From: Gloeomargaritales cyanobacterium VI4D9
GTDB taxonomy: Bacteria; Cyanobacteriota; Cyanobacteriia; Gloeomargaritales; Gloeomargaritaceae
NCBI GenBank assembly: GCA_927797885.1
Contig: OV696605.1
Span: forward strand, 595,157 to 659,156
Direction of reading: 5' to 3'
DNA length: 64,000 bases
Below the pieces are notes generated by a model. The model did not search any database. It saw only the letters and a list, made by a program, of their open reading frames with translations, and was not told the origin of the DNA. Made by a program: the position numbers and the translations under genes. Position 1 is the first letter of the stretch. Every line of letters starts with the position of its first letter. Below, in pieces: positions 45,592 through 54,719 of this stretch.

Positions 45592-45730
45592 TATGGTAAT
45601 CCTGCTTGATTTACATTAGCTTGTGTGCCGGGGGCATACAAAAATTTTCCAGAACTATACACCGCAGGTACTTCTTTGACGGGGGCGGTGCCCCAGCGAC
45701 CCCTGTTCCATTCTCATTTAGGATTGCTAG
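45592..45730 (+). repeat. family A repeat, long form with internal extra bases
   Basis: Bounded by a decayed TATGGTAATCCTGCTTGATTT and TTTAGGATTGCTAGA, and matching the 1513 copy over CACCGCAGGTNCTTCTTTGAC and GGGGGCGGTGCCCC. About 20 bases (TAGCTTGTGTGCCGGGGGCA) are inserted after the left arm. It ends two bases before the cutA stop codon. Confidence 0.8.
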
Positions 45731-45732
45731 AG

Positions 45733-46050
45733 TTACGAACTGGTTTGTTGGACGACCCAATTCAAGTAGCGTTCCGAGGCGGCCACCACCGGCAGGGCAA
45801 GGATTTCCGGGACTTCGTAGCTATGGAGTTCTAAAATTTTGGCTTCCACCTGGGGATAACGGCTTTTTACAGTTTTAATCAGCAGTTGAAATTCCACCTG
45901 GTTTTCCCATTCCCCTTCCCACAGATACATGGATTCAATCGGCACAATCCCCACGCAGGCGGCCAGCTTTTCTCCCACCAGGGTTTGGGCGATGTTGTCC
46001 GCTTCGCTCCGCTCCCCCACGGTGACCAGGACAATCAGTGCTTCCGCCAT
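45733..46050 (-). CDS. cutA: CutA-type divalent-cation-tolerance protein
   Basis: A 105-residue protein of the CutA1 family, which forms stable PII-like trimers. Recognisable are NIAQTLVGEKLAACVGIVP (about 19-37), SMYLWEGEWENQVEFQLLIKT and LHSYEVPEILALPV. The link to copper tolerance comes from Escherichia coli mutants and is uncertain elsewhere. It is four bases downstream of the small protein gene at 46055, so the two are probably co-transcribed. Confidence 0.92.
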   Translation of the reverse strand: MAEALIVLVTVGERSEADNIAQTLVGEKLAACVGIVPIESMYLWEGEWENQVEFQLLIKTVKSRYPQVEAKILELHSYEVPEILALPVVAASERYLNWVVQQTSS

Positions 46051-46054
46051 TGGG

Positions 46055-46195
46055 TCAACCTAGGCTCCGCCGGATATGCTCAAACACTTTTTGCTTCCGG
46101 GCATCTCGGTCGCTGGCGGTGCGCTGAAAATTGATGTCCGTGGTGCGGCGCAGGTGTTCCTGAATTTGCCTCTGCCGGGATTCTGAGTCGGCCAT
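46055..46195 (-). CDS. small basic conserved protein
   Basis: A 46-residue protein, all polar and mostly helical (MADSESRQRQIQEHLRRTTD and QKVFEHIRRSLG). The start at 46195 has AGGGG seven bases upstream; the frame is open further but that part overlaps ycf45. Two copies of an xHxRR motif (EHLRR, EHIRR) are visible. Function unknown. Confidence 0.65.
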   Translation of the reverse strand: MADSESRQRQIQEHLRRTTDINFQRTASDRDARKQKVFEHIRRSLG

Positions 46196-46235
46196 GAAAT
46201 TCCCCTCTGGTCTCCAGCCCCTATCATAGCCGAAT

Positions 46236-47930
46236 TTAGGCCGGGAAAATACGGAGGCGACGGTTGGGTTCTTCCCCAAAACTATCGGAACGCAGACGGT
46301 AATGCTCCACCAATTCGTGTTGCATTTTGCGGATGGCGGGGGGGCGGGGCAACAGCTCCACCGGCTGACCCGTAGGAATGACGATCTGCTCTACGGCCAA
46401 ACGGGCTTCCTCCAGGGCTTCCACCTCGTCCTCCTCCCGCCCCTGGGTGAGGAGCGGCCAATCGTCCCCCGGTTCCCCCTCATCCAGACGTAGGAGCCGC
46501 CGCAGGGCGCGGGTGATGTGGGGCAGGGTATTGCCTTTGACCGTGTAAACCGGAATTTGCCGGGATTTGGCCATTTGGCGCACCTTGGGGTTTTGCCGTG
46601 CCTGCACCCGGGGGGTGAGCATCACATCCGCCTGGTGAATATCCCGCACCAAAATCACCGGCAAATCCAAGGCCATGATCACTTGGTTGAGCAATTCTAA
46701 ACTCACCCCGTAGGGATACAGATGCACCGGGTCGTCCCCCTCCCGCTGTAAGTACGCCTCAAAGGGCAGGGGGTCTTCGTTCATGGCATGGTCGAGCAGT
46801 TGGGCAAATTCCTCCCCCGCTTCCGAGGTTTCCGGGAGAGCCACCATCCGTCCCGCCCGTCGCCACCGCCGCAGTTGGGTGGGGGGTTGGGGTTCCGGGG
46901 TGGGCAGTTCGTGGGTGGTGATTACCTGGCCGTTTTCCCCCAGGGTACGCAGTTGGGTCGCCCCTTTGCGCCCCCGCAAGAGGTTGTCCACCGTGTCCGC
47001 CACCTGTTCGTGGATTACCCAGCGGTACCGCTCCTGCATTTCCACGGCGATGGTAAAGGTGGGGGGGGCTTTGCGCTCCAAAACGGTTTTTTGGGTGCCC
47101 CGGCGGCGGGCTTCGTCATCTCCCAAGGTGACCGCCTGAATGCCGCCGATCAAATCCGCCAGGGTGGGGTTTTTCATCAGGTTTTCAATTTGATTGCCAT
47201 GCGCCGTGCCGATCAACTGCACCCCCCGTTCGGCAATCGTTCGGGCCGCCAGGGCTTCCAATTCCGTGCCAATCTCGTCAATGATGATCGCCTCGGGCAT
47301 GTGGTTTTCCACCGCCTCGATCATCACCTGATGTTGCAGTTCCGGGCGCGCCACCTGCATCCGCCGGGCCCGGCCAATGGCCGGATGGGGAATGTCGCCA
47401 TCCCCAGCGATTTCATTCGAGGTGTCAATGATCACCACCCGTTTGCCCAGGTCATCCGCCAACACCCGGGCGATTTCCCGCAGAGCCGTGGTTTTCCCCA
47501 CCCCCGGTCGTCCCAACAGGAGAATGGACTGGCCCGTTTCCACCAAATCCCGGATCATGCTCACCGTGCCAAATACCGCCCGCCCGACCCGACAGGTGAG
47601 GCCGATGATTTTCCCTTGCCGGTTGCGGATGCCGCTGATCCGGTGCAGGGTGCGCTCGATCCCCGCCCGATTGTCGCCGCTAAATTCCCCCACCTGGGCG
47701 ATGGCGTATTCCAAATCCTGGTGGGTCACGGGTTCAGGCCGCAGGTATTCCGTGCCGTTGGGAAACCGGGCCTCCGGCGGTCGCCCCAAATCCAGGACAA
47801 TTTCAATAATTTCTTGACGCTGGGGGTGAACTTCCAGGGGTTGGCGAATCGGGGGCGGAATAATGGCCAGTAGCTGATCCAGGTCGTCGGTAACGGTGAG
47901 ATGTTCGGGATGGGCGGGGGAATGAACCAT
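46236..47930 (-). CDS. ycf45: Ycf45-type AAA ATPase with R3H-like C-terminus
   Basis: A 564-residue protein conserved in cyanobacteria and red-algal plastids. The ATPase domain has Walker A GRPGVGKTTALREIAR (near 143) and Walker B AIIIDEIGTELEALAA (near 220), related to SpoIIIAA and RNA/secretion ATPases. The C-terminal 150 residues include a KGNTLPHITRALRRLL segment and an end with the R-x3-H-type pattern EHYRLRSDSFGEEPNRRLRI, seen in R3H nucleic-acid-binding domains. ATG 47930 fits relatives better than an ATG 51 bases upstream. Confidence 0.85.
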   Translation of the reverse strand: MVHSPAHPEHLTVTDDLDQLLAIIPPPIRQPLEVHPQRQEIIEIVLDLGRPPEARFPNGTEYLRPEPVTHQDLEYAIAQVGEFSGDNRAGIERTLHRISGIRNRQGKIIGLTCRVGRAVFGTVSMIRDLVETGQSILLLGRPGVGKTTALREIARVLADDLGKRVVIIDTSNEIAGDGDIPHPAIGRARRMQVARPELQHQVMIEAVENHMPEAIIIDEIGTELEALAARTIAERGVQLIGTAHGNQIENLMKNPTLADLIGGIQAVTLGDDEARRRGTQKTVLERKAPPTFTIAVEMQERYRWVIHEQVADTVDNLLRGRKGATQLRTLGENGQVITTHELPTPEPQPPTQLRRWRRAGRMVALPETSEAGEEFAQLLDHAMNEDPLPFEAYLQREGDDPVHLYPYGVSLELLNQVIMALDLPVILVRDIHQADVMLTPRVQARQNPKVRQMAKSRQIPVYTVKGNTLPHITRALRRLLRLDEGEPGDDWPLLTQGREEDEVEALEEARLAVEQIVIPTGQPVELLPRPPAIRKMQHELVEHYRLRSDSFGEEPNRRLRIFPA

Positions 47931-48133
47931 GCCTTCGCACCCACGGGTGAGCCGTTCAGTATCACTTATCATATTTAGCATTGTTGCAGGAAGTTTTGCC
48001 AGAGCCGGGGGGAAATTTTTTGATCCTGGTTTCGCCCCTCCCCCAGCGGTCGCCCAAATGGAGGGGGAATCCCCTGATCCCTGGGGGCATTGGGCAAAAA
48101 AAACTTTAGATTTGCTCTAGCTTTCATTACACT

Positions 48134-48140
48134 GGAGGGG
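48134..48140 (+). promoter_or_regulatory. strong ribosome binding site before a TTG start (rpe)
   Basis: GGAGGGG lies six bases before TTG 48147. The ATG at 48162 has only GAGG three bases upstream, which is too close. The stronger site favours the TTG start. Confidence 0.6.
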
Positions 48141-48146
48141 TAACCA

Positions 48147-48851
48147 TTGGGGCAGAGGATTATGGCAGGAAAATCCGTGGTCATTGCGCCGTCGATCCTA
48201 TCGGCGGATTTTAGCCGTCTGGGGGCGGAGGTGCAGGCGGTGGATGCGGCAGGGGCGGACTGGATTCATGTGGATGTGATGGATGGCCGGTTTGTCCCCA
48301 ATATCACCATCGGACCCTTGATTGTGGAAGCCCTGCGCCCGGTGACGGCCAAACCCCTGGATGTGCATTTGATGATTGTGGAGCCGGAGCGGTATGTGGC
48401 GGATTTTGCCAAAGCCGGTGCCGATATTATTTCCGTTCACGCCGAAAGTAGTGCCACGATTCACCTGCATCGCACCCTGAGTCAGATTAAAGAATTGGGC
48501 AAGCAGGCGGGGGTGGTGCTGAACCCGGCCAGTCCCCTGGATTTGATTGAATATGTCTTGGATGTGGTGGATTTGGTGCTGATTATGAGCGTGAATCCGG
48601 GGTTTGGGGGTCAGGGGTTTATTCCCCAGGTGGTGCCCAAAATCCGGCGACTGCGGCAGATGTGCAATGAACGGGGGCTGGACCCCTGGATCGAGGTGGA
48701 TGGGGGTCTCAAAGCCAACAATACCTGGCAAGTCCTGGAAGCGGGTGCCAATGCGATTGTGGCGGGTTCGGCGGTGTTCAAAGCCCCGGATTACCGCACG
48801 GCGATTGAGGGGATTCGTCATTCCCGTCGCCCGGAGTTGGTACCCGCCTAA
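48147..48851 (+). CDS. rpe: Ribulose-phosphate 3-epimerase
   Basis: Interconverts ribulose 5-phosphate and xylulose 5-phosphate in the Calvin and pentose-phosphate cycles. The product is a (beta/alpha)8 barrel with the family motifs [52 protein letters not shown] and [10 protein letters not shown], which carry the metal-binding His and Asp residues. From TTG 48147 it is 234 residues, from ATG 48162 it is 229. The strong ribosome site before TTG and the length of relatives favour the TTG start. Confidence 0.96.
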   Translation: MGQRIMAGKSVVIAPSILSADFSRLGAEVQAVDAAGADWIHVDVMDGRFVPNITIGPLIVEALRPVTAKPLDVHLMIVEPERYVADFAKAGADIISVHAESSATIHLHRTLSQIKELGKQAGVVLNPASPLDLIEYVLDVVDLVLIMSVNPGFGGQGFIPQVVPKIRRLRQMCNERGLDPWIEVDGGLKANNTWQVLEAGANAIVAGSAVFKAPDYRTAIEGIRHSRRPELVPA

Positions 48852-49038
48852 GTTACCCCATTGAATTGGGGGCTGATCCTGGGGTATAGTTGGAGGCGAG
48901 GTTCCCGCCCGGTGATCAACAAGTGGTCAACCTGAGGGTTAATGCCCGTTAATCAGCCGCTGGGCTGTGGTTTCGCTCCTGACTGGCATTCATTAACACG
49001 ATTTAGGGGTGTCCTGGTACATCCAGGTTAATCTTTTC

Positions 49039-49587
49039 ATGCGGTGGTGGCGTGGAGTGATGAGCCTGCTGGTCATAGCAGGAGCGTCCGGCTGGCCTGG
49101 GTCGAGCCAGCCGCAGAGTGTGGCGACGGGGGGTTGGCATCAGGCTTCCTTTCCGGTGGAGCAGTTTGTCAGTTACACATCACCCTTTGGCCCCCGGGGG
49201 GAGGAATTTCACTACGGACTGGATATTGCCGCACCCGAGGGGAGCTACATCCGCAACTGGTGGGCGGGGCAGGTGGTGGAAGTAAGCCAGGATGGGCTGT
49301 GTGGCACGACATTGATTATTGCTTCAGGGCGATGGCGGCACATTTACTGCCATTTGCGGGGACGGGCGGTGGCGATCAAAGGGGTGAATTATTTGGATGA
49401 CCCGGGTAGTGGCCTGTTAATCCGGGAGGGGCAATGGGTGGCTACGGGCGCGCGAGTGGGACGGGTGGGAATGACTGGGCGTACCACAGGACCCCATCTG
49501 CACTGGGGCTTGAAATACGACGGGGGATGGATTGACCCGGCCAACATTCTCCGAGCGATGTACAGCCAACGGCGGGCGCAGAATTAA
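49039..49587 (+). CDS. M23-family peptidoglycan peptidase (LytM-like)
   Basis: A predicted secreted zinc endopeptidase of about 182 residues. A signal-like segment (about 8-25) is followed by the M23 domain with the zinc ligands in HYGLDIAAPEG (HxxxD) and HLHWGLKYDGGWIDP (HxH). The metal-site histidines are all present, so it should be active. ATG 49039 is chosen; a GTG at 49009 and an ATG at 49060 are alternatives. No partner gene is adjacent. Confidence 0.88.
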   Translation: MRWWRGVMSLLVIAGASGWPGSSQPQSVATGGWHQASFPVEQFVSYTSPFGPRGEEFHYGLDIAAPEGSYIRNWWAGQVVEVSQDGLCGTTLIIASGRWRHIYCHLRGRAVAIKGVNYLDDPGSGLLIREGQWVATGARVGRVGMTGRTTGPHLHWGLKYDGGWIDPANILRAMYSQRRAQN

Positions 49588-49680
49588 ACCCAGAACCTCA
49601 CCAGAAAGTGGAACAAAAAAGTGACTTGTCTAGGGGCAGGCGACAGCATCTTTTGAATCAATAGAAATATCCATAAAAAA

Positions 49681-50142
49681 TCAAGAATTTTTACTGAATT
49701 GGGAACGCAGGTAATGCCCAAACAAGCAGACCAACCCCAAATTAATCCAGACATCGGCCAGATTAAAAATGGGAAAGTTGATCCAACGCACATCCAAAAA
49801 ATCAATCACTGCCCCCAACCGGAAGCGGTCAATGCCATTCCCCATTGCCCCCGCCAGAATCAGCCCATAGCCCCACTGTTCCGCTATTGCCAACCGTGGC
49901 CCCAGCACCGCCAAGGCCAACAACCCCGCACTCACCGCCACCGATAGCCAGCGCAACCAGGCCGTTCCCTGGGCAAAGAGACTGAACGCCGCCCCCGTGT
50001 TCAACACATAGGTCAGGTGAAACACCCCCGCCCACAGCGGCCAGGATTCCCCCAGACCGAAGTGATGCACCACCAAAGACTTACTAAGTTGATCCAACAG
50101 TAATCCCGCTCCACTGGCAACCCAAAACCACCCCTGTCTCAC
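49681..50142 (-). CDS. lspA: Lipoprotein signal peptidase (signal peptidase II)
   Basis: A 153-residue inner-membrane aspartyl protease that removes the signal peptide of prolipoproteins. It has four membrane segments, the LDQLSK motif near the N-terminus and GNGIDRFRLGAVIDF plus FNLAD, with catalytic Asp114 and Asp130. The start is GTG 50142, overlapping the bioY stop by 4 bases (GTGA). The reading frame stays open far upstream into bioY, but that part is not LspA. Confidence 0.93.
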   Translation of the reverse strand: MRQGWFWVASGAGLLLDQLSKSLVVHHFGLGESWPLWAGVFHLTYVLNTGAAFSLFAQGTAWLRWLSVAVSAGLLALAVLGPRLAIAEQWGYGLILAGAMGNGIDRFRLGAVIDFLDVRWINFPIFNLADVWINLGLVCLFGHYLRSQFSKNS

Positions 50143-50714
50143 CACCGCGCCGCCACCCCCAGCCGCCGGGCAACGTAGGCCAGCACCACCACCCCGCACA
50201 GCGCCAGCAGTTGTCCCACCAAGGGCGTGAGGGTGTAATGCGCCGCCCAACTCAGCCATTCCGGCCACCGGGGATAATGGACCGCCAACCCCAGCAAGCC
50301 CACCAGATGCACCCCCAGCAGTCCCAGCCCCGCCGCCAGGGTCAAATGTTCTAGGGTCAAGGGCAGACGAAACGCCAACTCCCCGCACACCCAAGCCCCC
50401 AACCCCAACCCCAGCAGATAGCCCAGCCCCGGCTCCCGCAGATACTGCCAGCCCCCCGCCCAGGTAAACACCGGCCAACCCATCAACCCCAGGGTGAGGT
50501 AGGCAATCACCGCCACCGTCGCCGCCCCCCGCCCCCCCAAACAGGCGGTCAACAGCATCGCCCCCACCTGCCAACTGCTCACCACCGGCCACAGCCACAC
50601 CCCCAAGGACGGCCATTGCCAAGGGGGACTCACCACATACACCCCCACAAACGTCCCCAGCACCAACAGCACCAAGCCACTCATCGCCCACAACCCTTCC
50701 CGTACCCAGATCAT
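50139..50714 (-). CDS. bioY: Biotin transporter BioY
   Basis: The substrate-binding membrane subunit of an ECF-type biotin importer, 191 residues with about six membrane segments. The family features are the GGRGAATVAVIAYLTLGLMGWPVF region and GWQYLREPGLGYLLGLGLGA near the middle, with an Arg-rich C-terminal tail. No ECF energising genes are adjacent; cyanobacterial BioY can act alone or with a shared module. Start ATG 50714 overlaps the upstream gene stop by 4 bases, and its stop overlaps lspA. Confidence 0.88.
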   Translation of the reverse strand: MIWVREGLWAMSGLVLLVLGTFVGVYVVSPPWQWPSLGVWLWPVVSSWQVGAMLLTACLGGRGAATVAVIAYLTLGLMGWPVFTWAGGWQYLREPGLGYLLGLGLGAWVCGELAFRLPLTLEHLTLAAGLGLLGVHLVGLLGLAVHYPRWPEWLSWAAHYTLTPLVGQLLALCGVVVLAYVARRLGVAARW

Positions 50715-51202
50715 CGGGTTTCCAGCACATTCAGGGATTGGGGTTGAAAGCGCAAAACAATTCCCTTCGCCCGGTTCACCAAGCCCGTCCCCTGCACCAC
50801 CAACACATATTTTCCTTGCTTCACCGCCTGGACATAATTGGGCAACCCCCACTGCGCCAACTGCCCCAATCCGCCCCCCACCAACAGACTGCCCATGCCC
50901 CCCGCCACTGCCCCCAACAGCCCACCCAACAGGTGATTGCCCCACACCCCCGCCCAAGCGGTAAACGTTTCTAACCCAGTCAAGATGCTAAACCCCACCC
51001 CACTCACAAACCCAAAGGGCACCAGCCAATAGGTAAAAAAATTGGGTCGCCAACCCCCTTGGGGCAAGGGATAATCCCCCACATCCCGATAACCCCGCCC
51101 CACCAACGCCACCGCCTCCAAAGGCAAACCCGCCGCCTCCAGGGCGGAATAAACCGCCTCAGCTTGCAAACGGTCGGGGAGTAGGGCAACCAAATACTGC
51201 AT
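50711..51202 (-). CDS. conserved membrane protein upstream of bioY
   Basis: A 163-residue protein. The first 50 residues look like an ACT-like or GSP17M-like alpha/beta fold (YLVALLPDRLQAEAVYSALEAAGL), followed by two glycine-rich hydrophobic segments (FVSGVGFSILTG; GLLGAVAGGMGSLLVGGG) and a final strand segment (KYVLVVQGTG). The combination resembles cyanobacterial general-stress-type membrane proteins, but I cannot assign a function. It heads the coupled set with bioY and lspA. Confidence 0.7.
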   Translation of the reverse strand: MQYLVALLPDRLQAEAVYSALEAAGLPLEAVALVGRGYRDVGDYPLPQGGWRPNFFTYWLVPFGFVSGVGFSILTGLETFTAWAGVWGNHLLGGLLGAVAGGMGSLLVGGGLGQLAQWGLPNYVQAVKQGKYVLVVQGTGLVNRAKGIVLRFQPQSLNVLETR

Positions 51203-51383
51203 ATATGTTTAGTTATGACAACCAAACCCTCTTGACTATTCTACCGCCCGGCTGGGAATCCCTATGCCAGGAATGAAGGGGTTGGTTCTCAGCAACTCAT
51301 CAATTCCAACCAATCCAAGACCCGTGCCCTCGGGTTAAAATATTAAGATATTTATTAAAGTGTTAAAAATTTCAGAAATTCCC

Positions 51384-52118
51384 ATGCCTACGGCTCCGAT
51401 TGTTGCCCCATCCCCCCCGCTGGTTGCTCCTTCAGAACCGGTGGTAACTATCCAGCATTTAGAACATTCCTTTGGGGACGGCAACCTCTGTAAACAAATT
51501 CTATTCGACATCAATCTCACCATTCGGGCGGGGGAAATTGTAATTTTAACCGGTCCCTCTGGGTCAGGCAAAACCACTTTGTTAACCCTGATTGGCTGTT
51601 TGCGGTCGGTGCAAAAAGGCAGTTTACGGGTGTTGGGACAGGAATTAAATGGTGCCACCAAAGCCACCCAAATTCAACTGCGCCGTCACATTGGTTATAT
51701 TTTTCAGGCGCATAATTTATTGGAATTTCTCACCGCCCGCCAAAATGTGCAAATGGCTCTGGAACTCCATCCCCACATTCCGCCCAAACAAGCGAAACTT
51801 ATGGCAGAGTCCATGTTAAGTGCGGTGGGGTTGGGGGAAAAATTCAACAGCTACCCCCACGACCTCTCCGGGGGACAGAAACAACGGGTGGCGATTGCCC
51901 GTGCCCTAGCAAGCCATCCCCGCCTCATTTTGGCGGATGAACCGACGGCAGCTTTGGATAGCAAAACCGGACGGGAAGTGGTGGATTTGATGCAAAGACT
52001 CGCCAAGGAGCAGGGCTGTGCCATTCTCCTAGTCACTCATGATCACCGGATTCTGGATATTGCCGACCGGGTGGTGCACCTGGAGGATGGGCATCTGGTA
52101 CAGGATCAGGTGTTGTGA
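51384..52118 (+). CDS. DevA-like ABC transporter ATP-binding protein
   Basis: A 244-residue ATPase of the MacB/LolD/DevA type, which powers export across the envelope with a DevB/DevC pair. Walker A is TGPSGSGKTTLL (about 57-68), the signature LSGGQKQRVAIARAL and Walker B LILADEPTAALD. The YIFQAHNLLEFLTA segment is typical of the DevA branch. No devB or devC is adjacent, so the partner is elsewhere. The start may be GTG 51360. The last 86 bases lie opposite the rnpM gene. Confidence 0.85.
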   Translation: MPTAPIVAPSPPLVAPSEPVVTIQHLEHSFGDGNLCKQILFDINLTIRAGEIVILTGPSGSGKTTLLTLIGCLRSVQKGSLRVLGQELNGATKATQIQLRRHIGYIFQAHNLLEFLTARQNVQMALELHPHIPPKQAKLMAESMLSAVGLGEKFNSYPHDLSGGQKQRVAIARALASHPRLILADEPTAALDSKTGREVVDLMQRLAKEQGCAILLVTHDHRILDIADRVVHLEDGHLVQDQVL

Positions 52119-52356
52119 GCCGTGCCCAGAGGGTGGCGTAAATTTCCGGGGGAATCGGGGCTTTGAGGACTTTGCCCAGGCGGTTTTTGTGTTGCGCCTG
52201 TTGCAGACAGGACTGTTGAGGACACAGGTACGCAGAACGACCCATGCCCTCATCCAAAACCACCTGATGGGTGGGGAACAGCCGCACGACTCGCCAGAAG
52301 CGTTCCCGGGGGGCAAGGGTGCGGCAACTCAGACAACGGCGGGTGCCGGGGGGCAT
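52033..52356 (-). CDS. rnpM: YlxR/RnpM-family RNA-binding protein
   Basis: A 107-residue member of DUF448. It has the RRCLSCRTLAPRERFWRVV motif and the GRSAYLCPQQSCL strand, seen in the YlxR fold, which binds RNase P RNA in Bacillus (RnpM). The core ends near residue 82; the last 25 residues (PDPVPDAHPPGAPPGRQYP and on) are encoded entirely opposite the end of the DevA-like gene and look non-conserved. It follows nusA as in many bacteria, but infB is not next. Confidence 0.85.
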   Translation of the reverse strand: MPPGTRRCLSCRTLAPRERFWRVVRLFPTHQVVLDEGMGRSAYLCPQQSCLQQAQHKNRLGKVLKAPIPPEIYATLWARLTTPDPVPDAHPPGAPPGRQYPESGDHE

Positions 52357-52365
52357 TGACCGCTC

Positions 52366-53589
52366 CTAGTTGTCCCCGGGGGCGGGGGGATTGTCCCGCT
52401 GTTGCTGTTCCCGCTCAGCAATCAATGCCTGTATCCGGGCATCTTCGGCGGCGGCATCGTATTTATTGATGTCCTTGATGTCAATTTTCCAGCCGGTGAG
52501 CCGGGCGGCGAGACGCACATTCTGCCCCTCCTTGCCGATGGCGAGGCTCAACTGGTTCTCATTGACCAGCACATGGGCTTGGCGACCATCCGGGTCCATC
52601 AGGCGTACCGCTTCAATCTGGGCGGGGCTGAGGGCGTTGGCAATGTAGGTGGCGGGGTCGGGGGACCAACGGATCACATCAATTTTTTCCCCCCGCAATT
52701 CGTTGACCACCGCTTGAATCCGGGAACCCCTTGCCCCAATACAGGCGCCCACCGGGTCCACATCCCGATCCAGGGTATCTACGGCAATTTTGGTGCGGGG
52801 ACCGACCTTAGGGGTGGGGGGATTCGCTTCCCTTGCCACCGCCACGATCCGCACAATTTCATCCTCCATTTCTGGCACTTCGTTGGCAAATAGGTACACC
52901 ACCAGCCCCGCATCCGCCCGGGACACCACCAGCTGGGGACCTTTGTGGGGACCGTCATGCACCTGTTTGAGAAAGACTTTATAAGTACTGTTGGGGCGGT
53001 AATTGTCGTTGGGCAGTTGTTCTTTTTTGGGCAATTCCGCTTCCACCTCAGTTTGGTTATAGCCGCTGGTCACCCCCACGATCCAGGAGCCCCGTTCAAA
53101 GCGCAGTATCCGCCCCTGCAAAACCGTGCCCTCCAGGTCTTGAAATTCCTCCTGGATCAGCCGTCGTTTCAGTTCCCGCAGGAGTTGATTAAACACCTGT
53201 TTAGTCTGCATCGCCGCCATCCGCCCCAATTCCTTCCGGTCTTCCGGGGACACATCCAGCACTACCGTCCCCCCCAACTGGGCTTCCGGGATAAAGGGTT
53301 GCACCGCCTGGAGTGCCACCTCGTGATCCGGGTCTTTGACCTCATTGACAATGGTTTTTTCCGCCAGCACCCGGAACCCCCCCTCCTCCAGGTCGAGTTC
53401 CACATCAAAATTTTGGAAGTACTCCTCCGTCAGGTTGGGGTTATTAAAATCCCGTGCCCGCCGGTGTTTTTCGTACCCTTTGAGCAGGGCTTCCCGGAGG
53501 GCTTCGTGCAGGTCTGCCTTTGGTAAATTGTGGGTACGGCTGATCTCGTCAATCAATTCTTTGAGATTAGGCAAATTGATGATGGACAT
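52366..53589 (-). CDS. nusA: Transcription elongation/termination factor NusA
   Basis: A 407-residue RNA polymerase-binding factor that modulates pausing, termination and antitermination. It has the N-terminal RNAP-binding domain (about 1-130), the S1 domain (about 135-200, [18 protein letters not shown]) and two KH domains ([24 protein letters not shown] and [21 protein letters not shown]). It lacks the acidic C-terminal repeats of enteric NusA, as usual in cyanobacteria. Second gene of rimP-nusA-rnpM. Confidence 0.96.
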   Translation of the reverse strand: MSIINLPNLKELIDEISRTHNLPKADLHEALREALLKGYEKHRRARDFNNPNLTEEYFQNFDVELDLEEGGFRVLAEKTIVNEVKDPDHEVALQAVQPFIPEAQLGGTVVLDVSPEDRKELGRMAAMQTKQVFNQLLRELKRRLIQEEFQDLEGTVLQGRILRFERGSWIVGVTSGYNQTEVEAELPKKEQLPNDNYRPNSTYKVFLKQVHDGPHKGPQLVVSRADAGLVVYLFANEVPEMEDEIVRIVAVAREANPPTPKVGPRTKIAVDTLDRDVDPVGACIGARGSRIQAVVNELRGEKIDVIRWSPDPATYIANALSPAQIEAVRLMDPDGRQAHVLVNENQLSLAIGKEGQNVRLAARLTGWKIDIKDINKYDAAAEDARIQALIAEREQQQRDNPPAPGDN

Positions 53590-53628
53590 AGGAATTCCGT
53601 AGGTATTCAGTTGGTTGGGTTGATTGGG

Positions 53629-54099
53629 TTAATCATCCTGGTCATCGGTGGTCAACACCACCCGCATCACCCAGGCTCGTAGGAGCCGCACCGTGCGCCC
53701 CCGCCGGTTCAGCACCACCGCCTCCCCGTCCCGGCGCAACAACCGCCCTTGCCATTCCCGCCGCCCCCGATAGGGCTGGTGCAATTCCACCCGCACGGGA
53801 AAACCCTGAAAGGTGGTAAAGTCCCGCTCGGTGACCAATTCCTCCCCCAGACCGGGGCTGGAAATTTCCAAAATGTAGGCACCGGGAATCCAATCCACCG
53901 CATCCAGAGCCGGAGCAAGGGCTTGGGTCATGCGTTCACAGTCCACTAAACCCGTATCCTGTTCGGGGTGACGAATATCAATCCGCAGGACGGGGGGTGC
54001 CTGATCCGTGAGAAAGGCGGCGTTCACCACCTCTAACCCCAGGGATGCCCCAATGGGTCGGGCTAACTCCAGCACCTGTGGGATAACGGGATGGGTCAT
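53629..54099 (-). CDS. rimP: Ribosome maturation factor RimP
   Basis: A 156-residue protein needed for 30S subunit maturation. It has the N-terminal domain with LEVVNAAFLTDQAPPVLRIDI and CERMTQALAPALDAVD, followed by YILEISSPGLGEEL and an SH3-like C-terminal domain. First gene of the rimP-nusA-rnpM set, 39 bases upstream of nusA. Confidence 0.93.
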   Translation of the reverse strand: MTHPVIPQVLELARPIGASLGLEVVNAAFLTDQAPPVLRIDIRHPEQDTGLVDCERMTQALAPALDAVDWIPGAYILEISSPGLGEELVTERDFTTFQGFPVRVELHQPYRGRREWQGRLLRRDGEAVVLNRRGRTVRLLRAWVMRVVLTTDDQDD

Positions 54100-54108
54100 A
54101 AGCCAGGT

Positions 54109-54645
54109 CTATATATCATAACTTTTATCCGTCGCTTCCGGGCTATGCGCCCCGGTAATTTCCCCGTCATGGGTGGTGCGGTCGTTGTGGGTATGGTTGC
54201 CCAAAAAATAGGTTAAAGCCACAATTACTAGCGCACTGGCACCCCCGGAAAGGAGTAAATCCAGGCTTTTAATTCCCTTCACGGTTTCCCCCAAAAACGA
54301 CACCCCCAAAACCACCACCACCACCCCCGCCAAGCGACTTTTGAGTTCATCCACACTGCGAATTTCTAACCAGGGGGGAATCCGCAGGCGACTATCCACA
54401 AATAATTCATACAAGCCCAACGCCACCATATAAAAAACCGTGCCGACCAAAAACAAATCCGTCACCTCCACCAGGGGCACCATCACTTTTTTGCCGCTCA
54501 ATTTGCCCCAATCACTCGACAGGGTATAAAGCACCTCCAGGGTTTCCACCGTACCCGTTAACAACACCAGCATAGACGCAATCAGGGAGCAAACCACGGC
54601 AATAATCACCAGGCGGCGACTGAAGGTAAATAAGCGTTGAATCAT
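54109..54645 (-). CDS. YqhA-family (UPF0114) membrane protein
   Basis: A 178-residue protein with four membrane segments and the family blocks VTDLFLVGTVFYMVALGLYELFVD and IRSVDELKSRLAGVVVVVLGV. The start at 54645 has AAGGG five bases upstream; the open frame extends by seven codons without a good site. Function unknown for the family. The C-terminal 25 residues are polar (HNDRTTHDGEITG). Confidence 0.85.
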   Translation of the reverse strand: MIQRLFTFSRRLVIIAVVCSLIASMLVLLTGTVETLEVLYTLSSDWGKLSGKKVMVPLVEVTDLFLVGTVFYMVALGLYELFVDSRLRIPPWLEIRSVDELKSRLAGVVVVVLGVSFLGETVKGIKSLDLLLSGGASALVIVALTYFLGNHTHNDRTTHDGEITGAHSPEATDKSYDI

Positions 54646-54719
54646 AAATCCCTTGGGGAAAATCATGGCTTCAGTGTAAATCCTGGGGTTTCCCCAACCG
54701 GAAAATTACTAAATAATTA

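Noticed and set aside
46788-47873. 361-codon open frame opposite ycf45
   Set aside because: Antisense shadow with unusual composition; the ycf45 protein on the other strand has clear ATPase motifs.
50143-50730. Long N-terminal extension of the lspA reading frame
   Set aside because: It lies opposite the true frame of bioY, is extremely Gly-rich and has no LspA homology; GTG 50142 fits the family start.
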